From IMG/VR virus record IMGVR_UViG_3300027895_000005, positions 41,490 through 105,489 of that record: a stretch of 64,000 bases of DNA, one strand, 5' to 3'. Made by a program: the position numbers and the translations under genes. The notes under the pieces were generated by a model. It did no database searches and had not been told where the DNA came from. It worked only from the letters and a program-made list of their open reading frames with translations. This stretch comes from a virus. Positions 53,334 to 60,122 of the stretch are shown here, in pieces; position 1 is the stretch's first letter; every line of letters starts with the position of its first letter.

Positions 53334-53743
53334 CTACCACCTTCACCACCGACCTGACCCACGCCCTCGCTGCAATCACCGCCGCCGTCGACGCGGGCGA
53401 CGACTCCCCGCTGACGGATGGCGTGTGGGCTGACCTGCTGGAGGAGACGGGAGATAGCCGAGCGGCGGGGTTGCGGCGGGCGGTCGCTTACGCTCAGGCC
53501 CACGCCGACGCTGCATCTGGATGGGGGAAGGCCAGCAGTGGATACGGATGGCGGCAAACTGCCAGCAATTCGTGGACCGGGGCCGTCGAGCCTCGAATAT
53601 TCGACCGCTTGCCGGAACCGGAAGAGCCGGGATTTCGCCACATTTGGAATGACGTGGACATGGTGATTTACCCGACCAAGACAGCCGCTTTCCTCGCCCT
53701 GGCTGCGGCGCTGACCCCGGAGACCGCCCATGCAACCGACTGA
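53330..53743 (+). CDS. Protein with TIGR02996-like module
   Basis: 137 residues. 'DGVWADLLEETGDSRAAGLR' (30-49) is a repeat-companion-like segment; the rest is an Ala-rich helix and an aromatic C-terminal half. Its last 14 bases overlap the next start. Confidence 0.66.
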   Translation: MTTTFTTDLTHALAAITAAVDAGDDSPLTDGVWADLLEETGDSRAAGLRRAVAYAQAHADAASGWGKASSGYGWRQTASNSWTGAVEPRIFDRLPEPEEPGFRHIWNDVDMVIYPTKTAAFLALAAALTPETAHATD

Positions 53744-53966
53744 CCTTGCCGTGCCAAAGCCCGGAGATCCGTCTTGTTTTATCGGTCTGGCTGTTCCTAC
53801 GGCTGATATTGCCGATGCGGCTAGACGCATTTTCGATGGAAAAGGGGCAGATTACGATATTGAATTGCTCTCGTCGTGGTATTTCGCTGGCCGAGTTTCT
53901 GGCCCCGGTCCTGGGCTCTTGGACGTGGCCGCGACCGCCCTCATGGCTGCTGGACGGAAACTCTAG
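53730..53966 (+). CDS. Hypothetical protein
   Basis: 78 residues (MQPTDLAVPKPGDPSCFIGL ... AARRIFDGKGADYDIELLSS ... DVAATALMAAGRKL). Overlaps the preceding gene by 14 bases. Slightly lower GC than its neighbours. Unknown. Confidence 0.58.
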   Translation: MQPTDLAVPKPGDPSCFIGLAVPTADIADAARRIFDGKGADYDIELLSSWYFAGRVSGPGPGLLDVAATALMAAGRKL

Positions 53967-53986
53967 CCCTTGCCAAGGGAGCGGCA

Positions 53987-54238
53987 ATGGCAAAATATCG
54001 CATCGCCTGGCTTATCCACGAGAAGCTTGATCTCGACCAGTGCCACGCCGCTGAGGCCGCCGCTCACGCGCAATTCCCCGACGCCGCGTGGATCGGCTTC
54101 GACCAGGAATGTCAGCGGTTGGGCTACAGTCACGACGACCGCGGCCGGTGTCGCTGCGGGACGGAGGACGGCGTGCATGATATCGCGTGCGGATATGGTA
54201 AGCGTATCAACAATCGCCCGCAAGGAGACAACCGATGA
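53987..54238 (+). CDS. Hypothetical protein
   Basis: 83 residues from ATG 53987 (AAGGGAG upstream). Helical first half; C-R-C-G ... H-D-I-A-C-G end could bind a metal. ATGA overlap with the next gene. Confidence 0.62.
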   Translation: MAKYRIAWLIHEKLDLDQCHAAEAAAHAQFPDAAWIGFDQECQRLGYSHDDRGRCRCGTEDGVHDIACGYGKRINNRPQGDNR

Positions 54239-54459
54239 CGACTCTCAATCAGCTCAAAGCCCGCTTCGACGCGGCATGGAAACGGGCAACAGATGAGCAT
54301 GGAAGGCTGGTGTTGCTTCACGGCTATGCCGACGCCGTGCCGCCGGAGGAATGGGCGGAATACAATCGGCTGCTGGCTGCGGCCGAACGCATAGCCGACG
54401 AGGGCGGGCCGGTAGGTTCTCCAGAGCGCGAAGCGGTCGTCTACGGTGCAAGGCGATAA
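54235..54459 (+). CDS. Small helical protein
   Basis: 74 residues (MTTLNQLKARFDAAWKRATD ... EWAEYNRLLAAAERIADEGG). Last gene of the long rightward operon, facing the terminator below. Confidence 0.63.
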   Translation: MTTLNQLKARFDAAWKRATDEHGRLVLLHGYADAVPPEEWAEYNRLLAAAERIADEGGPVGSPEREAVVYGARR

Positions 54460-54501
54460 GAGAAAAAACACGGGCGGCGGTGAATTTTTCACCGCCGCCC
54501 G
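54460..54501 (-). terminator. Terminator between converging operons
   Basis: Perfect 13-bp stem (54471-54483 with 54489-54501) and 5-base loop. On the minus strand it is followed by a T-run (A-run at 54462-54468 on plus), so it terminates the leftward secreted-protein gene. The hairpin alone may also slow rightward polymerase. Confidence 0.82.
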
Positions 54502-54939
54502 CTACGGCTTCCCCGCCGGCATGCCGATCTTCTCCACCTTGACCGGCAAAGTCGGCGTCAACGTGAACGTCCCGCCGCTTGGCAGTCTCCCACCCATCCC
54601 GTTGGCGTCCAGCGATGCCTTCCACGAAAAACAGTTCGGCAGCACCCCCGGCTTGCTTGGCTCGATGGCTTCGGTCACCGTCAACACGCCGTCCTTCGCC
54701 ACCCAAGATCCAATCCAGCGCTGCCCGCACCAGACACTCGTGTAGCCGCCCTGACGGTGGAACGTCGCCACGCCAGCACCGCCCTGCCAGTTGATAACGT
54801 GGCGGCCCACCAAGGAGGGCGGTTGACTCCACTTCGCCTGGAGACGGAACGGCGTCGGAGCGGCCGTCAGCGTCAGCGGGTGCAGCGCCGTCAGGGCTAA
54901 GGCGACGACCAGGGCGAATCGGGACGTGATTCCTGGCAT
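54502..54939 (-). CDS. Secreted hypothetical protein
   Basis: 145 residues from ATG 54939. Clear signal peptide (FALVVALALTALHPLTLTAA, cut near A-A-P). Mature part is beta-rich with two Cys (V-W-C-G-Q-R-W, P-N-C-F-S-W), likely one disulphide. Periplasmic or secreted; function unknown. Confidence 0.72.
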   Translation of the reverse strand: MPGITSRFALVVALALTALHPLTLTAAPTPFRLQAKWSQPPSLVGRHVINWQGGAGVATFHRQGGYTSVWCGQRWIGSWVAKDGVLTVTEAIEPSKPGVLPNCFSWKASLDANGMGGRLPSGGTFTLTPTLPVKVEKIGMPAGKP

Positions 54940-55100
54940 GGGTGGTTCTCTTCGTTGCGTTTGAGCATCGACAGCAGGTCGCTTTCCAGATCGTCGCACA
55001 CTTCACAGCGGCCGAAGCCGAACAGGCGATGCCCGAACTGACACACGCGGAAGTGGGGGTAGAGCAAGTAGTAGGTTGCGGTCAAAAAGAAACGGCGCAT
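54897..55100 (-). CDS. Small Cys-containing protein
   Basis: 67 residues from ATG 55100, after a strong GAAGGAGG site. 'RRFFLTATYYLLYPHFRVCQ' and 'RCEVCDDLESDLLSMLK' give a C-x-x-C site and a hydrophobic N-terminus. Overlaps the start of the next gene by 43 bases. Confidence 0.6.
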   Translation of the reverse strand: MRRFFLTATYYLLYPHFRVCQFGHRLFGFGRCEVCDDLESDLLSMLKRNEENHPCQESRPDSPWSSP

Positions 55101-55175
55101 GGGTGATCCTCCTTCGGCACGGAGCCTATCCGATACAATGGGTGGGAGACAAACCCACCCGGGAGACGCAGTCCG

Positions 55176-55964
55176 ATGACTACCCGTGATGCAATCCTGC
55201 GGGACATCCTCGCCAACCCGACTGACGATACACCGCGTCTGATCTATGCCGACTGGCTGGAGGATCATGAGGGCGAGGCTGGGGCGTTGTACGCGGATTT
55301 CATCCGGGTGCAAATCGGGCGGGCGCTCCTCTCATGCGAATGGGAGGCCAAAGACGGCGCGGCATGCCCGCAGTACAACGCCAAGCGTCCCGCATACCGA
55401 ACGCAGGTCTGGTGCCCATCCTGCGCTCGCGACCAGCAGGTGCAAAAGCGTGAACGCGATATCCTCGAACCTCTCTGGCCGCGCCTCCCCGAATTGATTC
55501 CTGGCTGGTATTCCATTGACTGGGGGAGTCATCCGGAGTGGGAACCTCTCGTCGTGTTTGCCGACGCCAAACGCCGCCCGCTGGACGATGCCTTTCCTCC
55601 GGGGACGCAGACCATCCACGTTGTCTACCGCCGAGGATTCCCGCACACAGTCAACCTGCCGCTGGATCTGTGGATGCGGCATGGCCGGGCGATCGTGGTG
55701 GCGCATCCGATCGATCGCGTGGAGTTGACGGACAAGCGGCCGTCGCCAACTAATCCGATAGATTTTTGGGGCTGGTATCGCTGGGAAGAATCATCGAATT
55801 TTGACCCAGACGATCTCCCTCCTGATCTCTGGTCTCTTGTGCCATGCGTCCAAGAAGACGATGATGAGAATTTCAAGTGGTTTGACTCGGAGCAAGATGC
55901 CAACGCCGCCCTGTCCACCGCCTGCCTCGCCTTTGTGCGTAGACAGGTTACCGCTGTCACTTAA
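55176..55964 (+). CDS. TIGR02996-domain protein
   Basis: 262 residues. Residues 4-50 (M-T-T-R-D-A-I-L-R-D-I-L ... 'TPRLIYADWLEDHEGEAGAL' ... 'YADFIRVQIGR') are the full repeat-companion domain typical of Gemmata-type planctomycetes. A Cys-containing middle (C-P-S-C-A-R-D) and 'RGFPHTVNLPLDLWMRHG' follow, as in host paralogues where leucine-rich-like repeats are attached. Strongest single clue to the host group. Confidence 0.88.
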   Translation: MTTRDAILRDILANPTDDTPRLIYADWLEDHEGEAGALYADFIRVQIGRALLSCEWEAKDGAACPQYNAKRPAYRTQVWCPSCARDQQVQKRERDILEPLWPRLPELIPGWYSIDWGSHPEWEPLVVFADAKRRPLDDAFPPGTQTIHVVYRRGFPHTVNLPLDLWMRHGRAIVVAHPIDRVELTDKRPSPTNPIDFWGWYRWEESSNFDPDDLPPDLWSLVPCVQEDDDENFKWFDSEQDANAALSTACLAFVRRQVTAVT

Positions 55965-55979
55965 AAAAAGGGAGGGGTT

Positions 55980-56150
55980 ATGGACAAGGGACTGCCGATC
56001 GAGGTTGTGAAGGCGCAGGATCTATCATGGGAGTGGGGTTACAGCAGCGGGCAGGACGGGAAGAGCGATCAGCCGCCGCCTGACGTCCCGTGGCCATCGC
56101 ATTGGCGCATGGGGTATCGCGCCGCTGTCGAAGACCTGGAACGAAAGTAG
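55980..56150 (+). CDS. Small hypothetical protein
   Basis: 56 residues (MDKGLPIEVVKAQDLSWEWG ...), Trp/Pro-rich; GGGAGGGG precedes ATG 55980. Converges with a minus-strand gene. Unknown. Confidence 0.6.
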   Translation: MDKGLPIEVVKAQDLSWEWGYSSGQDGKSDQPPPDVPWPSHWRMGYRAAVEDLERK

Positions 56151-56151
56151 A

Positions 56152-56304
56152 TTACCGCTGCCGGCACCGCGACCAGAGCATGATCTGCCGCAATGCCGCC
56201 TGACTCTTGATGTTCTCGAGGTGTTTCCGTTGATGTCGCGCCGCCTTCTTCCGCGCGTGGGCTTTCAGTGCTCGTTTGCGGGTCTGTCCAGACCATCCAG
56301 GCAT
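56152..56304 (-). CDS. Small basic protein
   Basis: 50 residues from ATG 56304, about one third Lys/Arg/His (RKRALKAHARKKAARHQRKH). Probably nucleic-acid binding. 5 bases after the previous stop on this strand. Confidence 0.55.
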   Translation of the reverse strand: MPGWSGQTRKRALKAHARKKAARHQRKHLENIKSQAALRQIMLWSRCRQR

Positions 56305-56309
56305 GGCGT

Positions 56310-56489
56310 TTACTCCCGCTTCTGTCTGGCGAACCACTTCGTGAACGCGGCTTCCCCAGCGATGCCCCACCACTCGCGGAAGAGGATCGCCTGACGGTCT
56401 GCGTTGAACGCGAACAGGACTTCGTGGTCAGCAACCGCCTGCACGGGGTGGTTACGGGGGAGTTCCGCGATTGGGATTGGAGTATCCAT
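56310..56489 (-). CDS. Small hypothetical protein
   Basis: 59 residues (MDTPIPIAELPRNHPVQAVA ... FREWWGIAGEAAFTKWFARQ). Compact and Trp-rich at the C-terminus. Start is 18 bases from the tRNA-like locus. Unknown. Confidence 0.62.
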   Translation of the reverse strand: MDTPIPIAELPRNHPVQAVADHEVLFAFNADRQAILFREWWGIAGEAAFTKWFARQKRE

Positions 56490-56506
56490 GTCGTCGTCTC
56501 ATTCAG

Positions 56507-56615
56507 TAGGCCGCCGGGAGTTGAACCCGGCCTCTCCGCGTCAACAGTCTGCGCCGGCTAAATGGTGTTGTCCGGAGGCTGCTTCTGCGGCGCTTTACCC
56601 CTAAGCTATCGGCCC
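56507..56615 (-). tRNA. Degenerate or interrupted tRNA-like locus
   Basis: On the minus strand 109 bases show a canonical D-arm (GCTT-AGGGGTA-AAGC after T8-A9) and a perfect T-arm (CCGGG-TTCAACT-CCCGG), but the acceptor strands (GGGCCGA and CGGCCTA) pair only after shifting one base, and about 60 bases instead of about 23 lie between the arms. CGCAG occurs at both edges of a roughly 45-base excess. C-T-G-T-T-G-A in the 3' part resembles an Asn (GTT) anticodon loop, but its stem is poor. Probably a decayed, insertion-bearing or highly unusual tRNA; not confidently functional. Confidence 0.5.
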
Positions 56616-56635
56616 GCGCTCCCTTGAGAAACGGA

Positions 56636-56663
56636 CCGGCCGGGCATTCCTCTCCCCGGCCGG
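56636..56663 (-). terminator. Hairpin downstream of Gly-rich gene
   Basis: Nine-bp GC-rich stem (56636-56644 with 56655-56663) with a 10-base loop; on the minus strand TCCGTTTCT follows. A weak terminator between the Gly-rich protein gene and the tRNA-like locus. A second smaller hairpin (CTCCGC/GCGGAG) lies just before it. Confidence 0.5.
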
Positions 56664-56699
56664 CCCTGCACACCTCAACACCTCCGCAACAAGCGGAGC

Positions 56700-57410
56700 T
56701 TAGTACCCCAACGCGGCCAGCTGATCGGCCAGCGCCGCCAGCTTGGCCGACAGCGGGGCGTCCACCGTGCTGACAGTGGACGAATAGGTTGCCGTGCTGC
56801 CGTAGGTCAGGCTCGGAGCGATCAGTGCAGGCGCCTGCGCCGGGAGAAGGGCCGCGCTCCCCAGGTACGCACTTGTGCCGTAACTTGCACCCAGCAGACT
56901 TGCACCCGCGCCGCCATATCCCAGCGCTGCCGTCCCGACGCCTCCGTATCCGAGACCGGTCAGTCCAAGACCTCGACCGCCGAAGGCGAAGCCGGTACGG
57001 CCGATGCCAGCCAGACCCAGACCCGTTCCGAGACCTCCCAGACCCAGACCACGAGCGCCCAGACCCAACCCCAGACCACGGCCGGCAAAAGCGAATCCTC
57101 GACCGACGCCGAGACCGCCAACCCCTCCGATTCCCCGGCCGACGCCAGCGATCCCGCCCACGCGGCCAATGCCGGCAACGGCCCCTCGACCGCCGACGCC
57201 CAAAGCGCCACGACGACCTGCGGCGGCGACACCGCCCCGCCGTCCAGCGAAGGCGAACCCGCCCCGTCCGGCGCTACGACCGGCCCCGATGGCGCTGCGA
57301 CCGCCGAAGGCGAACCCTCCGCGACCTGCCCCCCCACGACCGGCGGCATTCGCTTCGCTCGCCAGCAGACAGCCGGCCAGCGCCAGGCACACGATGATGA
57401 GACTTTTCAT
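56700..57410 (-). CDS. Secreted Gly/Arg-rich repeat protein
   Basis: 236 residues. Signal peptide (SLIIVCLALAGCLLASEANA). The mature part is low complexity, with repeated G-F-A-F-(G/A)-G-R and G-L-G-L-G units and a Tyr/Ser/Ala-rich end. Unordered Gly-rich secreted proteins can coat surfaces or bind nucleic acid (RGG-like). In a phage this may be a virion or host-envelope protein. The repeats make slippage-type length change likely. Confidence 0.75.
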   Translation of the reverse strand: MKSLIIVCLALAGCLLASEANAAGRGGAGRGGFAFGGRSAIGAGRSAGRGGFAFAGRRGGVAAAGRRGALGVGGRGAVAGIGRVGGIAGVGRGIGGVGGLGVGRGFAFAGRGLGLGLGARGLGLGGLGTGLGLAGIGRTGFAFGGRGLGLTGLGYGGVGTAALGYGGAGASLLGASYGTSAYLGSAALLPAQAPALIAPSLTYGSTATYSSTVSTVDAPLSAKLAALADQLAALGY

Positions 57411-57781
57411 GGCTCTTCTTCCTCCTTCAACAGGGCGTTTATCTGGTCATACAGTTCGTTGAGTTCTTCTTGAGACATCTTCGGAGCTTCGTACACCGCC
57501 CCGTAGACGGGAACGGAGATGCCAGGGCCTTCCTTCTCCACGTCCATCGTCTCCCATGCCCGGTTCCAGGGGGGCGGGACTCTGACGATCTCTGGGTTGG
57601 GAATCGGAGCAAGCCACTCCCGAGAGTTTAACCGCAGCATCCGATCAAACGTATCGTGGAAGAGGAGTTTCTGTATCACGGCTTCGCGGCGTTCGAGTTC
57701 CTGAATCCGCGAATCCGTGCAGTCTGCCTTGTAGACGAGAACCAGCACTACGCACGCAAGGAATCCAACGATCCATTTCAC
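57407..57781 (-). CDS. Membrane-anchored coiled protein
   Basis: 124 residues from GTG 57781 (GTGA overlap). One N-terminal transmembrane helix (WIVGFLACVVLVLVYKADC) then a helical periplasmic part 'SRIQELERREAVIQKLLFHD' and a Pro-rich middle. Layout resembles an i-spanin/Rz-like lysis protein, but no o-spanin partner was identified, so this is tentative. Confidence 0.65.
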   Translation of the reverse strand: MKWIVGFLACVVLVLVYKADCTDSRIQELERREAVIQKLLFHDTFDRMLRLNSREWLAPIPNPEIVRVPPPWNRAWETMDVEKEGPGISVPVYGAVYEAPKMSQEELNELYDQINALLKEEEEP

Positions 57782-58035
57782 AGCAGCATCTCCTCGTAAA
57801 TGAACTTGAGCCACTTGACCACCACGGTATCAACCCCGATGACGACATGCAGGAATTCACCAATCAACGCCAGCAGCACGGCGAACACAACGCAGCCGAT
57901 CCACTCGTGACTGATCCACCAGCCTATCAACGAGCCTACCACAACGGTGAGCAGCACGTCCACCACTGCCAGGCCAAGGAAATGGAAGTGAATCCCTTCA
58001 CCCGGCTTGCCCAGCAGATCTTTCAGCGGTGGCAT
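57778..58035 (-). CDS. Two-span membrane protein
   Basis: 85 residues from ATG 58035. 'GIHFHFLGLAVVDVLLTVVV' and 'IGCVVFAVLLALIGEFLHVV' are two hydrophobic helices separated by a short Trp-containing loop, ending in a basic-aromatic tail. The pattern G-x-G-I-H ... V-D-V-L-L-T recurs in viral membrane proteins. A holin-like role is possible given the neighbouring membrane protein, but unproven. Confidence 0.7.
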   Translation of the reverse strand: MPPLKDLLGKPGEGIHFHFLGLAVVDVLLTVVVGSLIGWWISHEWIGCVVFAVLLALIGEFLHVVIGVDTVVVKWLKFIYEEMLL

Positions 58036-58186
58036 CGGTGCTCCCCTTGACGGCGACGATGGCGACCCTGGTGTATTCGTTGACGACCCCGGCGATGGGC
58101 ACGAGGTTCCCGGCCCCGTCCATGATGACAATCTCCATGTCTCCGCTGTAGCGGGCGAGCAGATCGGTTATGTCCTTGACGGTCAT
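57998..58186 (-). CDS. Small beta-alpha protein, paralogue 1
   Basis: 62 residues (MTVKDITDLLARYSGDMEIV ... GVVNEYTRVAIVAVKGS). Shares the layout M-T-V-x-x-L ... L-x-x-Y ... I-x-D-x-x-G ... I-x-x-V-x-N-E-Y with the adjacent gene at 58183, so the two are tandem duplicates. Overlaps the membrane protein start by 38 bases. Confidence 0.65.
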   Translation of the reverse strand: MTVKDITDLLARYSGDMEIVIMDGAGNLVPIAGVVNEYTRVAIVAVKGSTDATAERSAGQAG

Positions 58187-58365
58187 GGCTTCCTCCTCTC
58201 CTCGGTCTGGGACGTGGGGGCAAGCGGCGTCTCGTTCAACACGGGCTTGCCGTACTCGTTCGTCACCTTGTCGATGGACTTGTACACCCCGGTATGGTCA
58301 CGGATTAGAACCTCTTCGGCGGCTGGGTAGTCCCTGAGCGCTTCGTGCAACTCCGACACGGTCAT
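58183..58365 (-). CDS. Small beta-alpha protein, paralogue 2
   Basis: 60 residues (MTVSELHEALRDYPAAEEVL ... DKVTNEYGKPVLNETPL). Tandem relative of the gene at 57998; both start with an ATGA overlap. The paralogue fold 'VxxLxxxLxxYPxxxxVxIxDxxG' is common among phage small proteins. Function unknown. Confidence 0.66.
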   Translation of the reverse strand: MTVSELHEALRDYPAAEEVLIRDHTGVYKSIDKVTNEYGKPVLNETPLAPTSQTEERRKP

Positions 58366-58619
58366 GGCTTCCTCTCCTCTGGCTGCGGCTTTTCATTCCT
58401 CGCAATCGCTGCATTCGACCAGAAGACCACCTCTTCCAACTTCGTGAGCGCCAGTGACAATTCCCGCGACGGCGGGCAGTTGCCGCGTAGCCTTGCCGCC
58501 AAATCCAGGGCGCGGTTGCGGTTGTCCTCGTACCTTTCGGCCTGGTCACCGAACGGCGTGTGATGGCTGATGTTGTTCAGGTCGCGTTGGATGTCCGGAC
58601 CACTTACCACGTACTTCAT
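58362..58619 (-). CDS. acb2: Acb2/Tad1-type anti-CBASS/anti-Thoeris sponge
   Basis: 85 residues. 'MKYVVSGPDIQRDLNNISHH' leader and C48-P-P-S-R-E-L-S-L-A-L-T-K-L-E-E63 followed by 'VVFWSNAAIARNE' are the diagnostic core of the Acb2_Tad1 hairpin family. Members form hexamers that bind and sequester cyclic oligonucleotide signals (CBASS) and some Thoeris signals, protecting the phage from abortive infection. Encoded next to structural genes on the late strand. Confidence 0.85.
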   Translation of the reverse strand: MKYVVSGPDIQRDLNNISHHTPFGDQAERYEDNRNRALDLAARLRGNCPPSRELSLALTKLEEVVFWSNAAIARNEKPQPEERKP

Positions 58620-59554
58620 GACGCCTTCCTCTTCCAGTTCTTGAGATCGAGGATTAACACGGTCTGCCCATGAGGCGTCAGTTCAGGATACAGGCGTTTC
58701 TTCGTGACCGGATCGAGCGTCCTTGGCGGCATCGTGCCCTCGGTGACATGGGTCAGGAACGCCTGCGCCTGGTCGATGCCCTTCGTCGCGTTAACCGTGA
58801 GCAATCCGCGTTCCCCGGCCTTCGTGAACAAGGCGATCGGTTCCTTGGTGGTCCGGTTCTTGGCGATGGTCGCGGAACCATCCTGATGGCACTTAAAGCA
58901 GGAGTTCTTGTACACGACCATTGCCGCTTTGGACACCTCAGCATCGGAGTCGTCTGCCTCCTTCGGTTCGTCTTTCTTCGGCGGCGGCGCTGGACTCGGG
59001 GGAACGGGTGCAGGCGGCATCAGCGGAGGGGGAACCACGCCCACCCTTGATTCCACGGCCGCCATCCTGCTCCGCAGGTCGTCGTGGCTCCGCTGGAGGG
59101 TGACCAGCAACTGGTCGCGCCGGACGCTCTTCGCCGCTTCCGCCTCCTGCTTCTGGGCCACTTGCCCGACGAGTCCTGTCAAGGTCTTGACGGCGACCAG
59201 GATCTCTCGGGAGGAGTCCGCGACGGCAACGGTTGTCGCGGCCCCTCCCGTGGCGACAGTAGCCGCGGTTCCGGTCGCGGCCGTCTGGACCGAGGTTGCC
59301 GTCTGGGTGCGCGTCTGCGTGGTGGTGACGTTGGTGGCGCCGGAGGGGCCGACGTAAACGGAACCGAAAACGGGGATGGGGATAGCCACATACGAGCTGA
59401 CTGGTGCCGCAACGTACTGCGGATAATACGAGTAGCTTGGATAGTAACTCTGATAACCGGAGTACGAATAGGTGTAGTTCGGCTGGTAACAGTACCCGGC
59501 ACGGCCCGATCCACAGAACAAGACGAGAACGGCAAGAGTAGCCCAGTATTTCAC
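58616..59554 (-). CDS. Secreted protein with c-type cytochrome motif
   Basis: 312 residues from GTG 59554. Signal peptide (YWATLAVLVLFCGSGRAG), a Tyr/Ser/Pro-rich stretch, a Thr/Ala-rich linker, a coiled segment (about 125-170), a Pro-rich hinge, and a C-terminal domain with C219-F-K-C222-H223-Q-D-G, then 'GTMPPR' with a Met that could be the distal ligand. This is a haem-c attachment site typical of planctomycete secreted proteins. A phage-borne cytochrome-like protein is unusual; haem attachment would need host Ccm machinery. Confidence 0.78.
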   Translation of the reverse strand: MKYWATLAVLVLFCGSGRAGYCYQPNYTYSYSGYQSYYPSYSYYPQYVAAPVSSYVAIPIPVFGSVYVGPSGATNVTTTQTRTQTATSVQTAATGTAATVATGGAATTVAVADSSREILVAVKTLTGLVGQVAQKQEAEAAKSVRRDQLLVTLQRSHDDLRSRMAAVESRVGVVPPPLMPPAPVPPSPAPPPKKDEPKEADDSDAEVSKAAMVVYKNSCFKCHQDGSATIAKNRTTKEPIALFTKAGERGLLTVNATKGIDQAQAFLTHVTEGTMPPRTLDPVTKKRLYPELTPHGQTVLILDLKNWKRKAS

Positions 59555-59556
59555 TT

Positions 59557-59790
59557 TCAACCCTCCAGAACCACAGCCCACTTGAAGTCATCAAAGACGA
59601 TGAGCACTTCCGGCCGCGGATGAAAACTATGAACGAAGATAATCTTTCGACTTCCTCGTTTGCACATGATGCCGCATCCTTTGGCCGACCTTGACCGAAT
59701 CTGCATCGTCGGGGAAACGCTACTATCGAACAGCAGCATGGGAGGCAGGAACGCAACAACGAGCACAAGGAGAAAGCAGTACACCTTCAC
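59557..59790 (-). CDS. Small secreted or membrane protein
   Basis: 77 residues from GTG 59790 (GTGA overlap). Hydrophobic N-terminus (VYCFLLVLVVAFLPPMLLFD) as signal or anchor, then a short basic domain with two Cys and a beta-rich end (KIIFVHSFHPRPEVLIVFDD). Unknown. Confidence 0.62.
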   Translation of the reverse strand: MKVYCFLLVLVVAFLPPMLLFDSSVSPTMQIRSRSAKGCGIMCKRGSRKIIFVHSFHPRPEVLIVFDDFKWAVVLEG

Positions 59791-60122
59791 TTCTTCTCCT
59801 TCACAGGTTCAACATCCAGCACGAGAAGGAACTTGACCTCCCCAAACTGGATGAACCCTGGTCGGTGTTTCACGCGGACCTTGCCCTTGACGCCCTTCTC
59901 CAGCCACTTGATGATCTTCGGCGTCTTCGGAGACTTCGTGTCGAAGCACAACTGGAATGATTGTTTGCCGTCGGACACCGTGTAGACGTCCGGTTCCGGC
60001 GGCGTCTTGGCGATCCGATCCACATGGCTGACGGTGTACGCGAAGGAAAGTTCCTTCGTATCCGGTGGTGGAAGTGTCTCCGGCGGAGGGGCAAACAAAC
60101 TCAACAGCATGAATAGCGTCAC
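59787..60122 (-). CDS. Secreted hypothetical protein
   Basis: 111 residues from GTG 60122 (GTGA overlap with the cytochrome-like gene). Short hydrophobic leader then a beta-rich domain: 'ELSFAYTVSHVDRIAKTPPE', 'VYTVSDGKQSFQLCFDTKSP', 'GKVRVKHRPGFIQFGEVKFL'. A longer frame starting at 60833 is an antisense shadow. Unknown. Confidence 0.65.
   Translation of the reverse strand: MTLFMLLSLFAPPPETLPPPDTKELSFAYTVSHVDRIAKTPPEPDVYTVSDGKQSFQLCFDTKSPKTPKIIKWLEKGVKGKVRVKHRPGFIQFGEVKFLLVLDVEPVKEKK

Noticed and set aside
57004-57462. Pro/Arg-rich plus-strand frames opposite the Gly-rich gene
   Set aside because: They are the direct complement of Gly-rich repeats; the minus strand has a signal peptide and operon spacing.
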